From the NCBI RefSeq assembly GCF_034702125.1, contig NC_085875.1, positions 45,907,270 through 45,971,269 on the forward strand: a stretch of 64,000 nucleotides of DNA, in the 5' to 3' direction. This document shows positions 34,181-46,394 of the stretch, piece after piece. Each line of letters begins with the position of its first letter. Within the stretch, counting starts at the first letter, position 1. A program made the translations under genes and the position numbers. The DNA comes from Engraulis encrasicolus. Taxonomy: Eukaryota > Chordata > Actinopteri > Clupeiformes > Engraulidae. A model generated the notes under the pieces. That model saw only the letters and a program-made list of their open reading frames with translations, had not been told where the DNA came from and searched no databases.

Positions 34181-34586
34181 TTTCAACACTATTCTGGAAC
34201 GCCTGCCAAGATACAAACTACTGGATTACAACCTACAGGGTGACCTGGATCAGACCACCTCACCACATCAGAGGCTGTGGAGCACTGCACCTTATTCACT
34301 ACAGATTCACATTTCCGAGTCATGCCACACGCAGAAGTACACTGGCAAGGATGTCTGCAAAGAGATGCACTGCACAACAAAGGGCAAAGCGAAGTCTGAT
34401 GTCTGCAGCCTCCTGCTTATGTTCCACCAGCCTACCAAGGCAGTCCAGTGTCCAGTGCCCATTTCCATACTTTGGTATAGTGGGGATGAAGCCCTTGGAA
34501 AGACTAGACTGGAAAGACTGGGAAGAAAAAGGCATTGTAGATTAGGTAGTTGGATTGACAAAAAACTGAACACACAACACGTGTGA
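34181..34586 (+). pseudogene. Possible orphan exon or decayed ORF
   Basis: A splice acceptor (TTTTTATTTCTCCAG) ends at about 34180. The following 134 codons are open in one frame (VFNTILERLPRYKLLDYNL..., CHTQKYTGKDVCKEMHC) until TGA at 34584-34586. The adjacent frame is also open through 34545, and parts of the minus strand too. I recognise no family. A short frame at 33775-33837 that ends at a GTGAAC donor-like site is in the wrong phase to join to it. It may be an exon, a pseudogene or chance. Confidence 0.25.
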
Positions 34587-36479
34587 AAAAAGGCAACAAC
34601 ATCTTGTGAGAAGGAGAACCTTTCCCCTTCTCATTGTCTCACTGCTTCAAAAACTCATTGTTTGTGTGCAGCATGAACTTGTATCTGTTGCTTGCACTGT
34701 GCAGCTCTAAGGGAGCGCAAGAGACCGTGAACATGCACATGTTTTCATGCACACTGCAACAAGATGGAACGCTGTTCACTGAACTTTGAAATCCACAATT
34801 GTTTCCTGCGTTCAGGGTCAACATTGCTGCACGGAAGTGCGCGCCGTTGTGGCTCTAGAACTCCAACCAATGACTTTGGGCAAGGAGAAATGTGGGGATT
34901 GAAATGTGTGTGGATGTCTGATTTGTTGTATTGTCTGTAGGCCTAATGTTTGTGAATGGTGACTGAAATGTGTACAAGGGCAATTGTGTTTTGTATGTTT
35001 TCGTTTGACTGTTGTACTTAAACTGGCTGATTTTGGTTTGTGATGGTTTAGTCTAGTGTAATAGCTTGGACCAATCAGCTTGAGCAATCCTGTGTTGCCA
35101 TTGGTTAATTACTTTGTAATGGGTAGATTGAGGCCCTGCCCACTGATGTGAGTGCACACAAAAAGAGTCAGCTGCAGCAAAGAGGTTGGATATATAATAA
35201 GAGGAATCGAAACACGCCCACTCAATGCAAAAGCGTGTGCTCAAAATGTGGTCTCCTAAGGGGATGTTGTCCCTACTTCTTCTCTTTTCGTGGTGTTTGC
35301 ACAAGACGTGCGCTACCGCCATCTACAGCGCTAAGGGGACTCCATTTATTCTCTACCTCAAGACTCCGAAGGTCTCCTAATCGAAGGTCTCCTAATAGTA
35401 GGGGCTCTAAGCCGAGAAATCGTTACGCGCTGGATAGAAGCATATAATTCGGTACACATGTTCCTTGACTGATTTGAAGACATCCTAGAAGGGGTGCCCC
35501 TTGAAAAAAAAATGTCTACCATGTCATATACAATATGTCATGTTGGTAACGCATTACATTGTTATTACATGACATTATAAGTAGCTGACAATGTTAATAT
35601 AGTCCTCAGAAGAGATGAAGCAAGGGTAGCCTGCTAGACCAGATTGATAAAACTACAAAATGTACATAGTGTGAAAGTATGGGTGAGTCTGTGCTTACGT
35701 GCTTGACAGCATGTAACATTGTGAACGATTTGAGAAGATTCTTGGTCTGAATTAAAATGAGCATTGCCAACACTAAAACTATGGTGAGGATAGACTGCTG
35801 CTAATGCTCGATTTGAATGGGATAGTGTCAGTGCAAGATGCCATAGGTAGCAGGTTCTCCATCCTCTAATTTCCATAACAGATATACGTATTTTATTTGT
35901 ATGAGAGAGGGTAAAGGACAGGACCTTTCCATATGTATGAAGAACCCCATAAGATCACCTAATTCTATATTTTTACAAGTGCATATTGTGAGAGCATTTC
36001 AGTCATCTTTAGAATGGCATTACAGATTACTCAATATAGGCCTACATGTAGGCCACAGTATGGCTTCAGTTCAAATTAAATGGGAATGATTTCTTAGTGT
36101 ATGTTGAGTAAGAAGACAGAGATAAAAAAAATGTTTATTTGCAGACAAGTCCTCACCTAGTACTTGTGTCAAAAGTTGTATTAGTTAGCTCAGTAATCAT
36201 TGAGTACTTAAACTGCTATCAAAACTGACAGCTGATGGACAACATGTACTGTAGGTCTTTTGCCACCCTTACCCATAGGAGAAATATATATATAGAACAA
36301 CACTTCTCATATGGTATATACTATGAAAGTAAATCATTACCTGGACTCATTTTCTTGATATGCAAGGCACATAAATAGTCTGGGCGGGAGAATAGTCGAT
36401 CATACCCCGCCACAAGACTTTTTTTAACCTTCAACTACACTACACCTTTTTGCATAATATTGTACATGTCCTCAGAATG
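34587..36479. other. Intergenic sequence, little recognised
   Basis: Short frames only. A GC-richer patch (35270-35440) with GGTCTCCTAAT repeated twice looks like part of a dispersed repeat. No exon could be supported. Confidence 0.4.
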
Positions 36480-36487
36480 CTCTACAT

Positions 36488-36704
36488 CAGTGGTTCTCAA
36501 ACCTTTTGTGTGAAGTACCCCCTGAGAAAATATTGAGCTCTCCGAGTACCACCTTGACAACCAACATTAGAATATCGCAGTAAAGGCCTTCCATATTCAC
36601 TTTTGCCAGTCAGTACAGGAGAGGTTCATAATGGCATTCCAAGTACCACCAGAGATGTCTCAAGTACCACCAGTGGTACGCGTACCACAGTTTGAGCACC
36701 ACCG
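36488..36704. mobile_element. hAT MITE with perfect 8-bp TSD
   Basis: It begins CAGTGGTTCTCAAAC and ends GTTTGAGCACCACCG. Flanks CTCTACAT at 36480-36487 and 36705-36712 are identical. Internal AGTACCACC is repeated several times. Confidence 0.9.
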
Positions 36705-36723
36705 CTCTACATGTTTCAGTTCT

Positions 36724-37190
36724 ATAGTTGTACTGTACAGTACAGTGCAGTGCAGTGGAGTGCAGTACAGTACAGTAGCATACAGAATGGTGCAGTATAA
36801 TAAAGTACAGTAGAGTATAGTACAGTACAGTACAGTAGCATACAGTACGGTGCAGTACAGTACAGTAGCATACAGTACGGTGCAGTACAGTAGCATACAG
36901 TACGGTGCAGTACAGTAGCATACAGTACGGTGCAGTACAGTAAAGTAAAGTACAGTACAGTACAGTAGCATAAAGTACGGTGGAGTCTAGTTAAGTACAG
37001 TACAGTAGCATACAGTACGGTGCAGTCTAGTACAGTACAGTACAGTACAGTACAGTACAGTACAGTACAGTACAGTAGCATACTGCACGGTGCAGTAGAG
37101 TACAGTATGGTATACACATTACATTACAGTACAGTACAGTACAGTACAGTATAGTACAGTACAGTGCAATACAGTAGAGTACAGTATAGT
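36724..37190. repeat. CAGTA minisatellite
   Basis: Pentamer CAGTA units alternate with a higher-order unit containing GCATACAGTACGGTG (about 36836-37095). The YCTVLYCTVL-type frames on the minus strand are artefacts of the repeat. Confidence 0.95.
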
Positions 37191-38159
37191 CTTATAGACG
37201 TTAGCCCTCCAAAGCCAATAGGATTTCCACATGCTGTTGTTTTAAGTTTTTGAAAGATTATTTTAGTAGTCTATGTGAGAGAGGGAAGGCAGGCAGACAT
37301 GTTTTAAACAAAGGCCCACACCCACAAATAAAAAATAACGAGCAAACAATAAATTAAGTGGTTAGGTAGCCAACATGTCATCTAGATTAAAGCCAAAAGT
37401 AGATGGAAAAACAGACATTACCATTTTGCTCTTTTAAAACAAAGTATCTGTCAATATACTGTATGGATGGTGTATTGAATATTGATTATTCATAATTTCC
37501 TAAGCATAAATGCCCTTATCACTCCATTGTACACTTAGGACTGCGATATACATATCTGAACATTAATCAGCATACATTTGTGATTTGACAGCTGTCACTG
37601 ACACTTGATATATACATGTATTATTGACTTGATTGATATGAATATATTTCAGTTGGACTCCTAGGGTTAAATCATTGAGGGGGTCCTAAGGAAGTAGTAG
37701 TAGTTTGTGTGTGCGCGCGCATGTGTAAGTGGGATTAAAATTATTGTTTGCCATCTTTATCTGAAGAGCAGACTGAGTGTCTGAACCTGCTAATGCTAGC
37801 ATGCTAACATTGGGACAGTTATGTGTGGCCCAGTTCAAGGGTTTATCTCTTCTCCCCTAAATGTTCTAACCACAATTTTCTTTTTGGATGTTATAGATAT
37901 GACCTTCTGCAAATTTTTAAAACTCTTAATGAATGTTGGTTCAATAGCTAAATGCCCAGAAATGAGCTCTCAATTGTAGAGTGATCTCATTCTGACCATG
38001 GTTTTTATGATTTTCCTGTTTTTGAATCTAAATAAGACATATATAACATTGTTTTTATGGTAAGTTTTGCACATATTTTCAAAGTTCAGTTTGTATACAT
38101 CACACACAAATAGGTGGATTGGCCCATAACACCATTATGTCCAGGCAGTACAGCATTTT
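37191..38159. other. Intergenic sequence, nothing recognised
   Basis: AT-rich without terminal repeats or coding exon. A short GTGTGTGCGCGCGC tract lies near 37710. Confidence 0.4.
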
Positions 38160-38720
38160 ACTACTATTGGCTGGTTTTGGGCAGCCATCTTGGATTTACC
38201 CCATAAAAATGACCTTAATGACAATGAAATTTGGGGCACCCCTTCTGAAATGATGGAGAACACCCTAAGGAAGGTCTACACCGATTTTGGTGCTTCTATC
38301 CAGCGCGTAACGATTAGGCCCTTTTTGGACGCTAAGAGACCCAGCTATAAAGGGGCGTTCACCCGACGTGAAGTGGATACCGGAAAAGAACCCGCCTGCT
38401 TTATCTCACTCTCATATACGATTCTCTGGCTGCAGTTTCTGCTGCTGCTGAGAGAAGGCACACGCGAGTGAAGTTGAGGCTGTTGCGGTGTAGTTTTGTT
38501 TTGAGTCTTGAATTTAGATTTTGTGTTGCCAATGATTTGTCTTCAGTTTTTGGTTAAGTTGGCTTTGCCCTCGTGCACATTTCTTTTGATTATATGTAAA
38601 ATAAAAAGGCGCCTATATTTTTGATAAAAACACTCAGCGTTGTGAAGCCGTGTCTATCCTCCTCTGGCACTTCATTCACAAAGAACATAAGGTGGCTACC
38701 AGCTACATCACACATCTGTT
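38160..38720 (+). other. LTR-like or promoter-like segment
   Basis: It has a TATA box (CTATAAAGGGG, 38345), a CT-rich and CTG-rich middle, and a polyA signal AAATAAAAAGG (about 38598) followed by GT-containing sequence. The order and spacing of about 250 bases resemble the U3-R-U5 layout of a solo LTR. No second copy, TSD or retroviral coding region is present in the window. Confidence 0.3.
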
Positions 38721-38779
38721 TTTGTCTACTCAAGCTAGCCAAATTCAATGTGGACAAGATCACAATGATGTTTTTTTTT

Positions 38780-39130
38780 ATATGTCCTATATTGAGTCAG
38801 TTTTATCAATTTCTATATCTTGTTTTTTCAACAACCTCAGCATGAATGACAAAATCTCCCTCACCAAAATTGTGAAGGTCAGTGGCCAAATTACATTAGG
38901 TGCCCAGCATAGCATCCTCACTGAACTGTACAAGAAAGCCACCTTGAGGAAGGCTGAATCTATTTTATCAGTCAGTGCCCACCTACTCCACTCTGAATTT
39001 CTGCTGCTTCCGTCTGGTTCGCGCTTCAGGTTCCCCTCTGTCAAAGCCAACAGATTTCGGCTTTCATTTCTCCTCATTGCCATCTCCGTTTATGTTTATA
39101 CATATTTTGTTGTTGTTGTTGTTGTTGTGT
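38780..39130 (+). mobile_element. LINE 3' fragment ending in (TTG)n
   Basis: Plus-strand frame KISLTKIVKVSGQITL..., LYKKATLRKAESIL, HSEFLLLPSGSRFRFPSVKANRFRLSFL is the conserved C-terminal tail of a fish non-LTR retrotransposon ORF. It ends just before a (TTG)n tail (39107-39128). 5'-truncated; clade not assigned. Confidence 0.7.
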
Positions 39131-39443
39131 ATTTGTGTTCCTGTACATGAATATGTATGAATTTGTTTATGCTTTTTCAAAAGAAATGAATGGTGATGTT
39201 TCAGTCGGTGGACAGCATGTTTCCATAAACAACTTTGAATACAGGATGGGGGTAGTGTCATTACTTATTTGCTACTCAACTTACACGCACGGTACCATTC
39301 GTTACATTTTGTTATGACATCTCATCCCAGGTAACTGTTCTCCATCAGAGCAATTACAGTATACTGTAGTCTAGTATTATGTTTCTCAATAGGATCTCTA
39401 GAGCCTCCCAGTGGCCTTAGACTAGAGAGTCCTCAGGAGCAGG

Positions 39444-39585
39444 GCTGCTGACAGCTTTGGCCGAGCCCAGGACAAAGTCAACTGAAGCCCCCCCCAAACA
39501 AAACATACATTGTAATGAGGACCCAATCATGGGCCCCCCATCTCCTTGGGCCCGGGACAACTGGCCCCTTTGCCCCCCTTATCGA
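39444..39585. mobile_element. Fragment of a GGGCCC-rich dispersed repeat
   Basis: CAGGGCTGCTGACAGC, then runs of C and GGGCCCGGGACAACTGGCCC. The left end looks hAT-like; no right end or TSD found. Confidence 0.35.
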
Positions 39586-40104
39586 CTTCCATGCTCGGGA
39601 GGCGGTGAGAGCAAGGCAGCTGAGTGATGAGGAGCACCCTCACAGTCACGCTGCCAGACAGGTGTTAGCAACTACTGCCACCTTGTGGCCAAGAAGCAGA
39701 ACAAATGCGGGATGTTGGGAAGGCCAATTCAAAGTGGAAAAAAGGGAAACTCTCGCATCATTCTCGAAAGCTGTAACCATATGATAACCATACAGTATAA
39801 TCCAATAATTTGAAAAGACAAGATAGAAAACTATTACTGCCATTCTGTTGGGTGGGGCCATTGGCATGATTATGATGAGGGCAGGGGGTATTTCACACTT
39901 TGATGACTCATGTGACCTGTCTCACATCCAGTGGTCAATTCTCCTGGATAGTCCTGCTTTTTCACGATAAGGCCAGGACAGCAGAGGCCTTTTGGAGGAA
40001 AGGTTTAATGTTCTCAAGCTCATTAAAGAAATTCAGCTTCAAGCCTGCACAAAGCGGCTTAACATCATAGTGTGCACCTACCCCTCTAGATCTGTGAGAA
40101 GTTC

Positions 40105-40324
40105 TGCTTCTGGTAGAGTAGAGAGTAGAGTAGAGTAGAGTATCGTTTATTGATCCCAGGGGGAAATTAAGGTGTCAAGTAGCATACACACATACATAAA
40201 TGAAGACATTGCCCACAAGACGTAACACACATATTACACATAAAATAATCATCATATATAGCTCACTGTTACATATATTTGCCAAGGCATCTCTCTCTCT
40301 CACTCTCTCTCGCTCACACACACG

Positions 40325-40355
<31 letters not shown>

Positions 40356-40540
40356 CAAAGATAAAGTATAAAGTGTCCACAGTGTTCACATGTGCCTTAG
40401 CTGAGTGGCACATGGAAGCCAAGACAAAGTGGCCATAAAGTGTCCAGGAGTGTCCATAGTCTCTCTGCCTAGTACAATGTCCACTGTATTCTTGGTAGTA
40501 GATAGAGTAGAATTCTGCACACTGTAGCTCCACTTTGAAG
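40105..40540 (-). mobile_element. LINE 3' UTR fragment
   Basis: On the minus strand it ends AATTTCCCCCTGGGATCAAT-AAACG followed by (ACTCT)n, the typical terminus of a fish LINE whose tail is a short tandem repeat. It contains a (CT)n/(CA)n patch at 40276-40354. No coding part. Confidence 0.65.
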
Positions 40541-40576
40541 GTTTAAGGCCAATTTATAGGCCTACTTATTGGCGCT

Positions 40577-40645
40577 GACGGTTGCAGAGCCTGTGCAACC
40601 GTCTGTGCACGACCACGCCCCCCGCGCAGAGGCTCTGCAACCGTC
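40577..40645. repeat. GC-rich hairpin
   Basis: GACGGTTGCAGAGCCTGTGC (40577) faces GCGCAGAGGCTCTGCAACCG (40624) as an inverted pair. A third copy of GACGGTTGC occurs at about 40681. It may be the end of a Harbinger-like MITE, which is inference. Confidence 0.5.
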
Positions 40646-41099
40646 GTCGCGCACCTCAAAAAAATCCTGACTACGCGACAGACGGTTGCGAAGGTCGCAG
40701 AGAAAAGTCGCTGTGATTGGTCGTCTCGCTACTTCCTTGTTCTCGTGGCGGCACAGTTCTCCGGTAGTTTACGAGAGCCAAACTGTCAATATTCTGTGGA
40801 ATACGAACGCTGTCTTTCTAGTGTGTGTAAATAAATGAAGCTACAATGACTGAATTAGTAAGTAACAAACAAACAATACATCAGTTTAGCACTCGCGACA
40901 CAATGCCTGCAGTCAGACTGATTGTACTGTAGCCTTGTAGCTATGTAGCCAAATGTGGCTAACGACATGAGACCTCGTGCGCAGATCTATAACATCAACA
41001 GTGGTAAGCGACCGTAGCCAACAGGCGCCGTTGCTGAACTATAATCTGCCCTTTAGGCCTATTTAAGTCATGAACAAACCTTCAAAAGCAGAGCTACAG

Positions 41100-43899
41100 T
41101 GGGTGGACTTCTATTTCTGTCAGATACACCTTCGTCGTGCACCTGGCCTCAGCGAGGTGGGGTGTGCATTTGAAGTTCACTTATGAAGTTTTGCTTCTTG
41201 GCCACAAGGTGGCAGCAGTTGCTAACACCTGTCTGGCAGTGTGACTGTGAGGGTGCTCTGAGTCACATCTGTAACAACTCCCATCCACGTTTCTACCAGA
41301 GAAATTAGAACACAGGGAGAAGGCTCAGTCTCATTGGTTCCCATTGTAGCCAGTTAGCTTTGCATGCATACTGCAGTAACGAGCGTAGGCCAGTCCTTCA
41401 TGTGGGAAAATGTATGGAATGGAAAGGGGAACCCATGCTAAATACATTGCTACTGCCATTTCCAGTCACAAATATTATCAACAAAACATCCCTGGTAAGC
41501 ACTATGACTGTTGTTTAACAATAGGCTGTATTGACAAATCGTTCAGGTGTGTAGTTTTACAGCAGGTTAGAAGATTTCAACCTGTACTCGCTAGCATCGT
41601 GCTAATGTTTATGGGTTTGGCCCCATAAAAATTGAGCTTTGTGACCCAGTATATAATAATCTAGTGGCGCAAAATAACCGAAATGCTACTCAAATGGGGT
41701 CTTATTATTTCTAGCTTCGAACTTAATATTAATATTTCAGGACAAAAAATTATAAAAAATCACAAAAATTATAATGGTAGAAAACTCCATTGACACCCAT
41801 TCATTTTGCACTGTCCCGTGGTTAGGGTTAGCCAGTTGTGGCTAGTAGCTTGTTCCGTGAGTGAACAGCCCCTGTTTCTACCAAGGCTGAATTCGAAACG
41901 GGAGGCAGTGACTCGATGACTCTCCTCCTACATAAACAGGTCACTGATCAGTTAGCTGATGAGGCAGCCGTTACGAACGGCACTAACGAGTGCGCCGCCT
42001 TGCGCATTTGATGTTACGGCGATTCTTGCGATTCATGGCGGGAGTTACGTTTATCACGTTAGCGCTTAGCTTACGCATGCTATTTGAACGGTGAATGATC
42101 GTCAGACGGCGGAATCGTAAAATAGGCTATAAATAGATCTAGCGACAGCATATTTAGATACTACAATGTTGATTTATGCATTCGATTTTCAATATCTACA
42201 TACATGAGTGTCAGAATAAAGAGTATGATAAGGTAGGTAGTAGCTTGGGTAGTAGCCATGTTTGTTTTTCAGGTTTCCGGTTGAGAGGGAGGTGGCGCAC
42301 AGCATGTTGGGTACCAAGGCAGCGAAGTCAGCATCTGATGTATCCTCGAAATATCCTCGTTACGCCCACAAATGCAGTCAACTGCCGAGAGAGGAAATAA
42401 AGCAATTTTTCGTTTCGATCCACACTTCATGACTCGATGTCCAGTTAGCTCACTGGAAGGACAGCTGCCTTCCCTGTTTCGAATTGGGCCCAAGACTCCT
42501 CTACTACTTCCTGTCCACCACCCTCACTGGTCATTACCCCACCCACTACTGATCATACCTGGTGACACTGAGCCCACCTATAGACATGTAGGCCTACTGG
42601 ATGTGTTTACTATGCACAACCCATGGGCCATAAAGACTCCAGAGACTTTTTTCCTGGGAATGACTCAGACAATCAGACCACGGAGTCAGAGAACATGGTG
42701 TTTTTAACCACAGGGGGGCGCAACAGTCATTGCCAAATGAAACTGATTGGTATACTGTGCAAGTAATGCTCTCACAACACCAGGCAGATACAGTGTACTT
42801 TTGCGCATTGTTTCAATATTAAATATACTTAATGTCATGTGTGTAGAGGATTGTTTCTTTCTATGCAGTCCATGTGTAAGTGGTGAACAACAGGTAAAAA
42901 AATCAGGTAGTCAAGTGAATATTTGTTATGGACTGCCAGTGAATGTCAATGAGGAAATATTTTTGTTGCTCAATCTTTTCTTTTATCTAGCACAATATGG
43001 AAGAAAGGCGCAGCAGAGCAGCAGCTGTGGCCTTCTGGTCAGAGTTTGATGTTTAAAAAGGAAGAGTGCGCTGGTCCAAAACATGATCAGTTTATCTTAG
43101 CTGAAGTGCAACAGGACTACTCACAGGAAACCACCAGGCAAACATTGCGTGAGTGGTGTGCGAGTCACGAATTGAGATATGTACCATTCAGTCACGTTTT
43201 CCTTAAGGAAAAGCTTAAAAAGAGGAAAAAACAGTTGAATCCAAACAGATGAATCACTTTGAGATGCATGTAGTTTAATCATTGTGCTATTCAATGCAAT
43301 TATCTGATTGTATTGTATATTGCAAGTAGGATGAGAGGTCACTTTGGAGAAATACTGTAAGTATTTGACTGCTTCTTTATTTCAAACTATTTTTATCATT
43401 ACTTTCATATACTTAACACCTATGCAGACAAAGGAATACCAAAAATAAAAATATCACTTGAACATCTCCAGACAGACAGCACCAGGCACATGTTGTGTGA
43501 GTTGTGTGTGAGTCATTAACAAACAGATGGGACAGATGTTCAGTTTCTCTCCAGGAGTTAGAGAATGATTTAAAAGAGCATAAAAGCGAGCAAATATTGT
43601 CTGAGTAGTGTGTGTGTCATTGGGCATAACAAACAGATGAACCCTTGAATCATTCTATCTTCCTGCTCACACCAAACTTGTGAAGCACTTTAGTCTATTT
43701 GTGTAGCACACTATTCAGATGCAGATGATATATATGAAGGGCTGCAGTGCATACTACTTGGATGTAAGATCATTGCATGGCTTTGTCAGGCTGCTGCCTT
43801 CCTTTGTGAAACAGGAAAAAGACTAATAGAAAATGAATCCAGCAAAACGTTTAATACTTTTTAAATACCTCTATGAAATACCTAATTTCAAGGCTGTTT
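41100..43899. other. Intergenic sequence, no exon supported
   Basis: Frames of 100-111 codons (42372-42707, 42747-43049) and a Lys-rich 68-codon frame (43046-43252) are present, but none matches a family I know and none has clear splice sites. I leave them uncalled. Confidence 0.4.
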
Positions 43900-44030
43900 A
43901 AGTGTCATACAAGCATCTGTAAATGGTATTGGTGCCCTATTTGTTGGTACTCGCCGATACAGATACCACCATTTTAGTGCCGATCTACCGATCCACCGAT
44001 ACTGGTATCGGTATCGGTGCAACACTAGTC
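43900..44030. mobile_element. hAT element end fragment
   Basis: TATCGGTATCGGTGCAACACTAG at about 44007-44029 is the end of a widespread hAT group (CTAGTGTTGCACCGATACCG in the other orientation). The other end is missing. Confidence 0.6.
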
Positions 44031-45145
44031 TGGATAGCTGGTTCGGAAGATTTGCTGCGTAACAGCTAAAGGCTGCCTCTCCACACTTTGTAGAGGTCAG
44101 ACTTTCCACTACCATATTTATCAATTGGATGTTGAGTCTGCTTGGAATGGACCTCTATTCCACACAATACTCTGGGGGTTCCTGAGGCTAGTTCTCGGAA
44201 AGGCCGATAAGGAAACACTTCCGGAAGTTCTGGTACAACTGAGGCCTTTGTCTGTAGGCTATCGCCTTTATCAGAACTCTCTTATCTCTTGGATGTATTA
44301 CTCAAGGGCTACTGTCTGGAAAAGGGTGCACAAAGAAATAATGACCGTGAAGGTATTTTTTTCCTTATCTGCAGAAAAAAATGAAAATGACATAGGCCTA
44401 TTTAATAAATACAATACATTGCCTATAGTATTACCCCTTCTAAAACACATCAACATCCTGCCATTATAGTAGCGTTTTACTGAACTCATTTTGAACTGAA
44501 ATCCAAAGACAAAGATTTGGTAACAACCTGTCGTGTAACTCTTTAGCTACTGCTCTCTGCATGCCTCCCAGTCTTGAACTGCCATCATGTGTTATCATAA
44601 TTGTGGACAGACAAGTTCATCTTATTTCAGTGTGATACCTTGTCAGAATGTTGACCCTATTATTATTTTAAAATATATGTTGTATATGAACTGTGTTCTC
44701 AAATGACCACTTCTCAAAAAGTCTAATCATAGGAGGATGGAGCTCTGGAGGAGTAGAACATCACTTGCCCTTGCTGAGGATGCTGGGTAGGGCAAGGACT
44801 GACTGCAAGCCTTATAGTCGAGCTGCACGGGTCAATACCTCAAGACATATACTGTACCTGCACAACTGCAAGTAGACACAGAAAGAACATGCTGCACTAC
44901 AAGCCAGTGAAAGAGACCTTGAGCTTCTCACTGACCAAAATCTGATAGATGATTGACTGTAATTTATACAGATGCTGACATAAGGTTGACTCTAAAGTGT
45001 CTTTAGACGAACATGTTGAAGATTCAATTCAAAACGTGTCAAATGGATACAAGAGAGATCTACATTTCCAGTGCATTGACATAATTGGTCAGTCTGTTAT
45101 TCTTCTGCCACCCTTCAAGCACCATTGGCTATCATTATTGTTATT
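44031..45145. other. Intergenic sequence, nothing recognised
   Basis: Short frames only; no inverted ends found. Confidence 0.35.
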
Positions 45146-45310
45146 ACATTACATTACGCTTAGCCGAATATCCAAGATAGATATTACAGGCTATTTGTTA
45201 CAGTCCCTTGGAGCAATGTGGAGTTAGGTGCTTTGTTCAAGGGCACTTCAGCCATGGATGGTGGTGTAGGGAGTGCTCACTGGTAGGGCGGGATCACTGG
45301 TAAACTATCA
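45146..45310 (-). mobile_element. SINE/L2 3' end
   Basis: On the minus strand: TGAAGTGCCCTTGAACAAAG, then CCACATTGCTCC, GGGACTGTAAC and a (TAATG)n tail. This matches the tail of the tRNA-SINE at 58740. The tRNA-like head is too worn to define. Confidence 0.75.
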
Positions 45311-46394
45311 CTCGCAAACCTGTAGTAGATATAATGTATGAATGCTAAACTTGACAGATTTCACATGAAGTCATTCCCCATGAGGCATGATGGGACAGAT
45401 TGAGGAAGTATCAGACGCATGTGTCACCTTGTGTAATGCATTTGTGTGAAATCAGTTAAGCCGAGTGAGTGGGAAAGACTTGACTAAGCCAATGATGTCT
45501 CCTCCTGCTGAGACCGCTAACTGACCACTGATATGATGCATATTCAGTGCAGCCCAGAGGATGCAATATTTTCCATTTCGTAATCAGATGACAGTTTCAC
45601 GTCTTCTGCACATCTTTGTCACACAAAAGACAGATAAACCTCTGCTTCATGTACATTTATAAAGCATTGTGTATGGTAAATTTTTAACAGCTGTGATTGT
45701 TGGTGTCATAGTGCGTGTAATGACAATGGGTATTATTGGTATCTCTGCAATATTGAGAATTCAATCTTCTTATGTTATAGAAGAATAAATTAGTTGTTCA
45801 ACATCTTTGCTTCTGAGTTCCACAACCTCTGGTCTACAGCGTCTTGCTCAGCCCATCCAACCTCTTCTGTTGGGGCAAGGTGGAAACTATACACTGTAAT
45901 AAAATGATATCAGTGATAAGTCATGATAAATACACTTAAATTAATTCTGCTATACATTGTAAAACATCTGCTTGGTTTAACTTGAAAGCACAGTCTGCCT
46001 AAAAATTCTAAGTTAACTTAAATCTTTATTATTATTATTATTATTTTTTTTTTCACAACTGTTTATTGAATTTAAGTAAGAAACAACAACACTACATAAC
46101 ATTCCACCCACCCCTCCCCCATGCGCCCACTACAGACATTGAGAAATACACAATGAAACAAAATAATAATAATAAAAACATAAAGTAATAATAAAAGAAA
46201 ATACAGACATATGGTGAAAGTAAGAAAAACATAAATAGAGAAAAAAAAAAAAAAAAAACCTACAAATATAACAGGACAGAGATTGGCTGGCTCCAAACTG
46301 GAAAAATATAATGGCAAAATATGCAAAATTACAAAGTGCATCAAACAACCTTTTTTTTCTCCTATTTCCCCCCCACCTGATGTGTAGGTATCAG

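Noticed and set aside
36610..37117. Minus-strand YCTVLYCTVL ORFs
   Set aside because: Translation of the CAGTA minisatellite.
38160..38720. An endogenous retrovirus
   Set aside because: Only LTR-like signals; no gag, protease, polymerase or envelope motif found nearby.
42372..43049. Two ORFs of 100-111 codons
   Set aside because: No recognisable domain, no splice sites, and length within chance for this composition.
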